NCBI RefSeq assembly: GCF_032854445.1 | Contig: NC_088295.1 | Coordinates: 53,303,249 to 53,367,248, forward strand | Source: Liolophura sinensis | Taxonomy: Eukaryota; Mollusca; Polyplacophora; Chitonida; Chitonidae | Direction of reading: 5' to 3' | Length of the DNA: 64,000 nucleotides | In this document: positions 22,768 through 32,200 of the stretch, piece after piece | Layout of the letters: every line of letters starts with the position of its first letter | Numbering within the stretch: the first letter of the stretch is position 1 | Notes under the pieces: model-generated | What the model was told of the DNA's origin: nothing | Database searches by the model: none | Seen by the model: the letters and a program-made list of their open reading frames with translations, nothing else | Position numbers and translations under genes: made by a program

Positions 22768-25700
22768 CTGTTGAAAAAAAAAATACAGGTACTCACAGAA
22801 TAATCATGTATACTATAGTACATCCACAAACATACATGTATATCAGGTAAAAAAAAATGTTTACATGGTGTATATGGCAGCAAAATTAGGATGCAAAAAG
22901 TATCTTTTAAAGGACTGAGGAAATGTAACTGTGTACCTGATTGTAAAGGTTCAGTGTAAAAGTCATAAGGTCTGCAACATACAACAGTGAGTGGAAGAAT
23001 TCTTACAGGTACGCATTATCATCATATTTATAAGGTTCTGATAACGAAACACCCAGACTGCATGTGTAACCCAAAATCTAATTTGGCACAGGCCAAAATA
23101 AATACATGGCACAATGTGAGTAGCAGCAGATTTCACTTAATGGTCTCAGTGGTGTCAAATTTTATTGTGATTTTTGGTCATTGATATTTTTAAATCCAGC
23201 TATTTCACAAATGAACTGCATTGAAGAGCAATGATCCTGTCCGACCCCAAAAAATGATTTCAAGGTGTGCTTTAAAAAGTTGAAATTTGTTGGCAATGAT
23301 GTGTTTAGCTGCTGCAGCGTACTTGTTTCAAGGAGACAGTTTTAATTTGGAGTGAAGAAAACTTTTATAAGCTAGTCCAGGTATTTGGTGATAAATCTAG
23401 TGTAGATACTTACTCTAACAAGGGCCTCCCCACTAATGTGAAATCCTTACTGCCTGCTAGGAGCACCTGTGAATACCAAAAAAAAACTGAATCAATATCA
23501 ATTCTTGGCTTCCAACATTGTTTCAGCCACAAAATAGCCATGGATGTACAGGTGCTAGTCAACCATTACTGGTGTGCATGTCTGTAAATGTTAGGCAGCC
23601 AATGTACATAACAAATTTCAATAATTAAACTTGCCAGTTTTGAATTTCAAGAAATTGTAACTTTTACCTTTTCTAGTCTGATTCTATCTCCAACTTCTGG
23701 TACAAAAAATCCTTCCACCACGACAATATCATCTGTTGTAATTTTGTATTGTTTTCCTGCCACCTGAATGACTGCAAACAGTCGTCCCACAGCTTGATCC
23801 ACAATTGCTTCATTCACCTTAGTCACAACTCCTGAAATAAAAAAGTAGAACAGCCTACATGTAAAAAAGTTTTTTTTTAAAAACTTAAGAGAAAAATCAA
23901 ATTGACAAATGAAAAGAGGATTTGTAGAATTCAAAAAATTACATCATGTGAAAGCGGCACATGAAATAGACTTTTTATTCCAATACATGTCGCATTTGAA
24001 GAGATTTATGTGACAAATCGCATCATATGAACAAGGCATACCTGCATCATTGGGAAGTACCTCCTCTAATTCTGCATTTGTGTCGGTCGGAATTGTTTGT
24101 GTTACTCGAGGTACACTGAAGCAAAAACAAACATCTCATTCATAACATCACAGGAGCAAACTGATGAAACTTTCAATGACGTTCACCTACCCACCACACA
24201 TGCCATAAAGGGAATTATATCTTGTAACTCACGAACAGTAACCCTCTACCTATGTGAACAATGATTGGAGCCATTTCTGTACAAGTAGCTATACAAGTTA
24301 TCATGGATAACACTGGCTGGTTTTACTGTAGGTCTGGACAAAGTTCACACTTATAAATGGTCCATGGTAGTTGCACTGCTTTAATTCAAAATCCAAACTG
24401 AAGTAAAATCCAAAATTTAGAACACGTGAGATCTACCTGGTAGTGTTGGAGGTGTTGGATGAGCTGGTTCCTAATAATCGATTGTTATGCTGCAGCCAAT
24501 GTCTAGACATCAATTTGCCATTCCATACAGGAGAACTCAGCACTTTAATCCCACAGCTTTGGACATCATTTGTTAACAGTCTGGTAGCAGTTGTCAAACC
24601 TAGACATGGAGAAGAATGACTGAGTGAGCGAGTGAGTGAGTTTAACATCGTACTCAAGAATTTTTCAGTCATATGACGATGAAGGAATCCTTATTGTGCA
24701 TGTACGTGTAATGTGCCTCCTGGTCGCAGGACAGATTTCCACCGCTCTTTTATCTAGTGCTGCTTCACTGAGATGACATACCGAAGGCAAGTAAGCCGCC
24801 CCACCAGAGCCATTATACTGATACGGGTCAACCAGTTGTTGCACTATCCCCTTCATGTTGAACGCCAAGCGAGGAAGTCTTAGGTGTGACTCAACCCAGG
24901 ATTGATCCTGGATCTACCGCTCCCGAAGCGAACGCTCTACCAACTGTGCTATCTGGGTCTGTCTGACATGGAGAAGAACCCAACATTCAAAACACATACA
25001 TGTATATCTGTTTCATTGTACAGAGAATATGTCTATTTTAATTTTTTCCCACTGATACACTCTATAGTCTGTCCAAACATTTTGTTTTTTATTTATTTAA
25101 TGAGGATATATTTTTGATCCACCAATTTCATGCTCCTAAATCGTACAACTGTACAGTATTTTTCAGTATTTATGATTTTTGGATGTAACTGACAATGTGA
25201 CAGACCCTATAATCAACCAGGAGTCCAGGAGTAAATCAGCTAGGTATTGAGAAGGCTGATGTTTTAACAAGTGACCTTTGACCTCTTTGGATTGCTGGGT
25301 CAAACATATATATCTTGGGAAATGGATTTACTCTTATCCAAAAAGCATCGAAGGCTTAGATGGATTCTCTTAGACAGTGTTATGATCCATGCTGAAATAT
25401 AACAAGTTATAAGAATCAACAGGTGACACCTGGATGTGGTGTCATTTCTCTTAACCGTATAAATTTTAAATCTCAAATCAGAGGTTACTTGCCACAGTGC
25501 ACAAGCCGGCACTTCACTCACCTGGCCAGCAGACAATGAGGTGAAAAATAATATGGAAATTTTAGAGTATTGGGAAATTAACACGAATAGACATGCATTC
25601 TGATAACTATACCTGATAATACCTGTTAGACAACAGACCAATATGTGCAATATTTGTAAATTGTGAAAAGCAACAAAACCTGGTTTTAGACTTATGCTAG

Positions 25701-28208
25701 CAGGAACTTCCATGTTATTTAGAAACTATTTTCACCTCCATATCTGTGCGGGTAAAGGTTTCGTCTGTGGTCACGAGTAAAATAGTAAATGCCAGTCTAC
25801 CTGACATAATGCACAATGTGGTACAGTTTTGTCTTTGAAAGCATATACAAATTACACCCAGCCCATTATACATTTTAAGTTAAATCAGTTTTTGTTTCTA
25901 CATGTAAATTCCACGTCCTGAAGCTGTGGATGACAGACTGAGAGACTGAGACTGAGAGCCAAATACAGACACAAAATAGAAATACAGGTCCTCTGTAGTC
26001 AGAACATGTTGTACAATGTCAGGCTTTGAGCTGCGAGCATCTACAGTGTGTGTACTATTATATTTTGTTTTTGGTCAGTTTGAAGTTCCTGTGCTTTAGA
26101 CTGTATGAACAATAATGTTTATGATAACATGTACTGTGGCTGAGTTCAGTATTATCTTCTTCTATTCTTAATTACATGTACTGTAACTCAAGTTAGTTCA
26201 ACTCTCAGGAATTGGTGTAAAGCAAAGAACGGGTATTGGGTAGTAAAGGTCAGGTAAAGGTCAGTGAAATTTTCCTTGTGCTGGACTGAACTCTTCGTAG
26301 TGAGTTTGAGCTACATGTCATGTTCTAGCACATTATTCATTAGGAGACTCATGTCTGTGAAGGTTTCAATTTACTGAAAAATAATGATCCATTATCAGTT
26401 GTAAATGCTATATATCTTTTCTCATTCATAATTATAACTCCTAGATCTCACTGTGGAGGCATGTCAAGATATGTGACATCAGGAAAAAATACATGTTAAA
26501 GGATTACTGTTCAGATTTAGCTACTGCTTCTAATTATAAAGATTATAATCTGTTTAAACAGAATATTACTGAGAGGGCTTCTGAGAGACATAATAATGAC
26601 TTTAAATCCACCAGAACAATAAATTTACTGCCCTAGCTGATGTCCAGTTGGCCTCCCAGTATGGCTCAGCCGATGACACCCAAGTCTAGGTGGCCTAAAT
26701 AATCTGGGAATTCATATCAAATGATGTAATTTTCCACAAGGATTCTAACCACACACAAACAAATACACTGCTACATCTATTGGACGTCATAGTGGACTAT
26801 CCTGAAGTTCCGATTTATGACCCTGACATCTCTGACCATATTTCAGATCCTTGTCGACAAGGCATTTCCAACCGCACTGTCTGATAATATGGATGTGTAA
26901 GCAATAACTTACACTTGGCTCTCACGGGCCATCCTAAAGGACAATTGCCATCATGCCAACAATGCCACCTGTCATATAACCGTATCTGCTTTACGCACTG
27001 TCCATCACACATTGATGTTGGGAGGGATAAAAATTAATTGTCTGTCTGTACTCATAGTTGACTGAAATACTCATCTCTGCCAGATCTACCCTCTTCCGAT
27101 CACTGGTAAATCCAACAGACCTGAAAACTACATGGCCATCGCTGCTAGGCATCTAGTGCAACAGCCATGTTCATCTCGCAAGTTCTCCATAACCCGCGAT
27201 ACCTCGCAAGAAAATCATTAGGTTGCTCTCGGGTCATTCTGAAGTAAAGAGTCAATGTTACATGGGTTTGTTGTTGTTCACTTCAGTCAAGATAAGTTCT
27301 TTTGGTCAGAAAGACCCCGAGAGCAACCAAATAATATTCTCACAAGGTATGATTTAATTCGGCAGAAACTGCCTTGTGTTAGCAGAAAACAATGCATAAC
27401 ACCAGCCTCATTATCTAGTCATTTTAAGTTCCGTGTTACTGCGATTAATGTACTCTTTGTAATATTTATTTAAACTCAATTTAACAATATATAAGGGTAC
27501 CTAATTATGAATATATGATAAATCTGGACAGCAATCTGTGAAAAGGAACAGTCTCACCGGAACTTTTCGACTCTACTCACTAGACAAGTCAAGCTGATCA
27601 AAACACTTCCACGAAGCAAACCCTGCCAATTATGAATTCCTAAAACAAGAATTACAAACCACAGGATCTCTTATCAACTCATTGCCCAATCTGCCAAGTG
27701 AAAGTGGTGGTAGGCCATACTGTTGATCAGCCTGCATCACGAGTAGATAAGAGCTTCTATGTGCCTCAGCAGTGGTACTAGATCTGGTATTATCCAAAAC
27801 AATCATTTAAAGAACAACACATATGGCATATGTCGCTTAGCTTACGAGAAAACTGTCTTCTCAACAGACACGATGAGCACACACGGCGAATGATGGGGGC
27901 CGACATCTTGCTAATCAAAGTCTATTAAAAACTCGAACTAGAAAAATAAAGGCAGAGGTTTTGTATCTATGGCTGTTAAGTGTCGTCATTTTAAACGTTG
28001 TTGTTGCAGATATATTCTAAAGTGGCAAAAATAAATGAGGAGAATTGTAAAAGGGAAAAACAAAGCAGATAATGTGTAATATACTCGATAAAGTTATTTT
28101 AATCAGAGAGCCATCTTCATAATATTTACAGGTTAAGATTTTCACTCCAGCCTGGTCGTATTGCTCGAAAGCGAAAGTTTGAGGGAAGCGAAATGCCAAA
28201 GTTGCCAC
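22664..28208 (-). CDS. MRPL21: Mitochondrial ribosomal protein bL21m, multi-exon, last exon not found
   Basis: Exons on the minus strand: 28130-28208 (probable), 24437-24599, 24042-24115, 23668-23831, 23414-23466, 22664-22767. Each has GT-AG ends and all reading phases join, giving about 212 codons. The conserved L21 core runs from GRLFAVIQVAGKQYKITTDD through GDRIRLEKV and DFTLVGRPLL to VEGTVIEKT and an RRKGHRKFK basic tail. bL21m is a structural protein of the large mitoribosomal subunit that contacts rRNA. Human MRPL21 is of similar length. The last exon ends in a split codon before GTAAGT, so a short final exon of roughly 15-25 residues must lie below 22660. Confidence 0.9.
23414..23466 (-). 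CDS. MRPL21: MRPL21 exon 5
   Basis: A 53-bp exon, acceptor TATTCACAG, donor TTAGA|GTAAGT. It encodes VLLAGSKDFTLVGRPLL, the L21 strand pair after the RLEKV motif. Confidence 0.92.
23668..23831 (-). CDS. MRPL21: MRPL21 exon 4, L21 core
   Basis: A 164-bp exon, acceptor TTTTTTATTTCAG, donor AAAAG|GTAAAA. It carries the diagnostic GRLFAVIQVAGKQYKITTDD and GDRIRLEK segments. Confidence 0.95.
24042..24115 (-). CDS. MRPL21: MRPL21 exon 3
   Basis: A 74-bp exon, acceptor TTGCTTCAG, donor GCAG|GTATGC. It encodes the polar linker VPRVTQTIPTDTNAELEEV before the core. Confidence 0.85.
24437..24599 (-). CDS. MRPL21: MRPL21 exon 2
   Basis: A 163-bp exon with acceptor CTCCATGTCTAG and donor CCAG|GTAGAT. 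It encodes an N-terminal region rich in basic, Ser and Thr residues, consistent with a mitochondrial targeting segment. A SINE sits 17 bp upstream of its acceptor. Confidence 0.75.
24617..24965 (-). mobile_element. tRNA-derived SINE, family 2, with 14-bp target duplications
   Basis: The minus strand starts with a tRNA-like head (GATAGCACAGTTGGTAGAGCG, then GGATCAATCC) and continues through CTTGGCGTTCA and GGCGGCTTACTTGCCTTCGG to a CTCACTCACTCGCTCACTCA end. The identical 14-mer GACATGGAGAAGAA flanks it at 24603-24616 and 24966-24979. A second copy, cut by the window edge, starts at 63742. Confidence 0.93.
24980..26496. other. MRPL21 intron 1, no feature seen
   Basis: AT-rich sequence inside the proposed first MRPL21 intron. 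Short open frames lack splice context and family similarity. Confidence 0.45.
26497..27535. repeat. Dispersed repeat, copy 2 (shorter)
   Basis: Matches copy 1 (18235-19725): TCTAATTATAAAGATTATAA, GACTTTAAATCCACC, a broken frame with PEVPIYDPDISD, and the end GGGTACCTAATTATGAATA. The THAP-encoding segment is absent. It contains its own inverted repeat at 27217-27332. Confidence 0.7.
27217..27332. repeat. Inverted repeat inside the dispersed repeat
   Basis: Arms of about 26 bp (27217-27242 and 27306-27332), sharing GGTTGCTCTCGGG and its complement, are separated by about 63 bp. Confidence 0.6.
27536..28129. other. Part of MRPL21 intron 1, no feature seen
   Basis: No coding segment or known repeat recognised. 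The sequence contains the phrase GATGGGGGCCGACATCTTG near 27893. Confidence 0.4.
28130..28208 (-). CDS. MRPL21: Probable MRPL21 exon 1
   Basis: A minus-strand ATG at 28208 opens 26 codons (MATLAFRFPQTFAF...) ending ACCT|GTAAAT. The split codon fits exon 2 exactly. Support is phase and position only; the peptide is not strongly presequence-like, and an alternative first exon is possible. Confidence 0.4.
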
Positions 28209-28867
28209 GGCTTTTCTCGAGCGTTTACCAATGATGTTATCTACATTTCATTCTCTAATATCATGCAAAAAGTCAGTTACACAGTAAGTAGCAGTCTGTT
28301 GCATAGTGATATTAAGGTGTGGTACTAACAAAACATGGAATCTTTTGTCTCACGAAATGTTGTTGTTGGGAAGATAACTGATAACGCCTGCATCAGTACA
28401 TGTATGTGTGATCTAGAATATGATGCAAACAGAGATTTGCACACTTTGACTACAGAAATTTAGAGCATACTTACTCAGGCCTTCGGCATTGACATACTTA
28501 CAGGCTTTGTCTATACAGTATTTATACTGCCATTTACACGAGATAGATACTTTGGGTAAAATAAATCAATATTCACTACTGTGGTTAATGAAGTCTGTTT
28601 TTCTCACAGCCGCTATGTACATGTCAATCAACCGTCGCGGACGTTTTGGTTTGGTGACTGTTAATATAACAGCCCATTCTGTGTTGCATTTTCATCATGT
28701 ATGCAGTTTTTGAAATGGAATTTATAGACTGGAATTCACTGCATGTTAGAGCTAAGGGTTTATGTACTATGAATTACCAAGTTCTTGAAAGTTTGACTGT
28801 ACATCAAACACATGTAGGCTATGTATCTGACATTTCCCTCAAATGGCTCTCTGTCCTTTCATAACAG
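28209..28867. promoter_or_regulatory. Probable shared promoter region of MRPL21 and the helicase gene
   Basis: The interval separates the proposed MRPL21 start (minus) from the first helicase coding exon (plus). No CpG-rich core or TATA box stands out, and any non-coding first exon of the helicase gene was not identified. The assignment is from gene arrangement only. Confidence 0.3.
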
Positions 28868-28900
28868 GTCAGCATCACTCTGTGAGCAAGAACTATTGAG

Positions 28901-29213
28901 ATGAATGTGAGAGAGCTCTCAGACTCAGATAATTCTGATGATTCTGACTGTTTTGTGACGGGCTGCTCACAAAGTCAGACGAGGAAGCAAAATGTGTTGA
29001 TCCCACCAATAACACGCTACCTCAACAAAACGGCAGTGAGGAAACATGAGGCTGTTGAGTCCACCCAAACCCAGAGGTCTCAAGGGAAGGTTTACCACAT
29101 GGCAGTCAGTCAACAAACCAAACGAAAGAAAGAAGAAAACAAAAGAAGTGAATCGGGTGCTCATAATCAAGCAGTTGCGCCTTCAACATCAACAGGAATG
29201 CTCGAAATTATCA
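28901..29213 (+). CDS. SETX: SETX exon A: likely start codon, acidic/Ser N-terminus
   Basis: The acceptor TTTCATAACAG ends at 28867, and an in-frame stop lies between it and the ATG at 28901, so this ATG is the likely start if that acceptor is used. The peptide opens MNVRELSDSDNSDDSDC and is basic and polar later. The donor ATCA|GTAATA at 29213 gives phase 1, matching exon B. Confidence 0.65.
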
Positions 29214-32200
29214 GTAATAATATTCCTGTATTTTTCTTTAAAGTTTGATAATTTTAGTCAATCAGAGTTACTCAGCTGCTGCTTGACTCACTAGAAATTA
29301 TCATAAACAATATAGGGCCTAACTCCTCCATCTGCTTTCCAGAAATTATCACTAATAATATAAATGCTGTGCCCGGTTTCCACCCACCATAATCCTGGCC
29401 GCTGTAGTATAAGTGAAATATTCTTTAGTACGGCGTAAAATACCTATCAAACAAATAAATAAATTATTTTCCGCATTATGATAATATGCATGGTTTTTAT
29501 ACACTGTAATTCCTGTGTTCAAGTATTCAGTGCAGAAAGCATATGTTTGACACAAGTGAAACTTGTCATGTATTTGAGTCCCCTCAGTGCACATGAAAGC
29601 ACTTGTGTAATATATTTCAGGTGTACCATACCATATTTACCATATTTGTCCCAGTTGACCTTAATGTTACAGTTCATGACATCGCAATTAGTTTTCACCT
29701 GTGTGAAAGGATGGGGGACTTAGGAATGACAAGCACCTGTCTGTGCAGCACCTGTTTTATCTCTTTGCATCTACATTTACAAATGGAAGATATAAAATTA
29801 ACAACTTTTGTAGGAGATGCTTTCAACTTGTGGACATTTGGTGCCCTCCCAGATTGAGAGGTGTTGTTGAGTACACATTGAGTATGTTCACAGTGTGTTG
29901 ATTTTGCACAAAAGCGTTTATTTTTTGTATTAATTTTCATGATTTAATACTGGTTTTTTTTGCTTGTTGCAAGTGCGCATTTTGTGTAATTAAATCCTCC
30001 CACAAGTACAAACATGAAGTTTCAAAACTGAAACACTTAGACATTTTTCACACATACACTGCAAGCCGTTGCCATGTTATACCCAGCTGAGATGCATTTC
30101 GGTGTAATCCTTCTATTACACTGTAGTCTTCTTTATCATTTCTACTATCCTCCATGCACATATAATAAACAGAGGGAAAGATGTTTATATCTCTAGGTGT
30201 TGATAATATTAAGTTTTTAAAGCATGAGTTCAAACATTGTTAAACTCTTAAAGATTTTATGTTATAGATTGATATGGTTTTTGCATTGTTTAATTGTTTG
30301 CTTCTATTTCTCTTTGGACTTTTTTTCTACAGGTGACTTATCCTCTTCAGAAGATGATACAGAAAATTCCTACTTGGGCATCAGTGGGCTGGAAAAAGTG
30401 TGTGGAAAGCTGTTCTACAGAGGGGAAGAGATACATATGCCTGGTGTAGATATTAAAAAGCTGTGTAAAGTGGATATCGAGAAATTTCTCAGGAACATGA
30501 AAGAAGAGATGATCAACAATAAAGGAAATAAATCTGAGTGGGAACATAATAATACTATTGAGAATGATAGCTCCTCAAGTATTTCAAGCAGTAGAGAGGA
30601 GGAAGGTGATAAAACATCAAGTTCCAGCTGCCATGTTGTATTGTTGAATGATGAGGGCTTTCCTGCAGGAAAAAGTAAATTGCAGAAAAAAGGTGCAAAA
30701 AAAAACCCTAAGCCAAGAAAAGGGATAAAGACAGGATGGACAAATACTGGAGCTACATATAGCAGTGACTCTGAAGATGACCATTCATTTGATTTTGTAC
30801 GTTTAGCCAAGTCAAAAGGAGTAAAATCTGATGACACAAAAAATAATGCTGTTTGTGGAAGAGTGGTTAAACCTCATCTCACTGATCCCATGACTCCTCC
30901 CTCATCTGGGTGTCTGTCAAAACGTAGTAAACTGTCATTAAAGAAATCAAGAGGCAAATCTAAAATGGATGTAATTACCGATGATGAATCAAGATTTGTA
31001 TCCAGACATAACACAGATGTGCCAGGTGTAGTGCTGGAAACCTCAGATTCCCACCCAGATGAAACACCAAAGAAACTGGTTGAGAAAGTAAAGTCTTTGA
31101 AAGGGGAGTTGACTTATCATCTCCACTCAAGCAAGAGGCAAGCAAATCAAAATACTCCAAAAGATAAAAGTAGTATTTTTAATGCATTTATTAGAGCAGA
31201 TATCTCAAAGAAGACACCTTTAATGAAGGGGGCAGCTATAAAACTACCTTCAACATCTGCTAGTTATGTTGATGAAGTGGACAGCCAAAGATCTCTGAGG
31301 GCAGCAATCTTATCAACACAATTGCTCACTGACACCTTTGCTGATTCCCATACAAGTCCAACAGAAGGTTGTGTAAATCCAGCGGAAGGTCAACTTAATT
31401 CTGTAGAAGGTCAAGTAAATCCTGTAGAAGGTTATGTAAGTCCAGCAAAAGGCTGTGTTGTAGACAAAGGCTCTGATTCTGACAAAAGAATGGACGTTGT
31501 CAAGAAAGTGAAGTCAAGGAAACTGTCAAAGTATCGTTTTTCACAGTCAGAAGAAACATGTGATATAGATTCTGATATTCCTCTGAATAAATTGTATGCC
31601 CAATCAGGAGGACAAATTGGCAAAAAAGCCAATTTACCCACAGTGAGTGAGTTGTTACACCCAAAGACATCACTTGTGACAACTGATTCACCCGAAGTAC
31701 CAAGTAAAAAGAGGAAACTAGAATCAAGTACCGCAGTTACCAAGCAGATGTCCTGCCCTGACAGTGTACATTCTTCTGTAATTCTTGATGATGATGAGGA
31801 TGAAGGAGACAGTGACATCACTCTGCCTGCAGTGGATGAAAACCAGGCGTACGTTGTCCTGGATTGTGACAGATCTGTACAGGCTTCAGATGACCCCACA
31901 GTACTTGCCGTTTCACCTTCGATTTATGAAGACAGCATGGGTAGCTTCTCAGCCCAAAACAGCTTATTGTCAGATGTTACCACGAAAATCCAAGGTACTG
32001 ACCTTTCTAGAAATCAAGCAGATAATTCAGTGAGTACTTCTGATGCTCCAGGTAAGGAAACACTTTCAGATTCAGATTCTGAGGATCTTCCTTTAAGCTT
32101 TTTGAGTGGACAAGAGATCATACCATCCCAGTCAAAAACCGATGGTGATGTTCAACTCTCAACTATTGGTGAAGCACAATCTAGTGCTTCGCCGGCACAG

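Noticed and set aside
30224-30332. The long exon B frame opened with its own upstream ATG at 30224
   Set aside because: The first 36 codons are AT-rich and hydrophobic, and a TTTTTTTCTACAG acceptor sits at the point where the protein turns acidic. Exon A joins there in phase, so the upstream part is intron.
31432-31899. Antisense frames across exon B (such as 155 codons at 31432-31899)
   Set aside because: They mirror the Ser/Asp-rich coding bias of the sense strand and have no family character.
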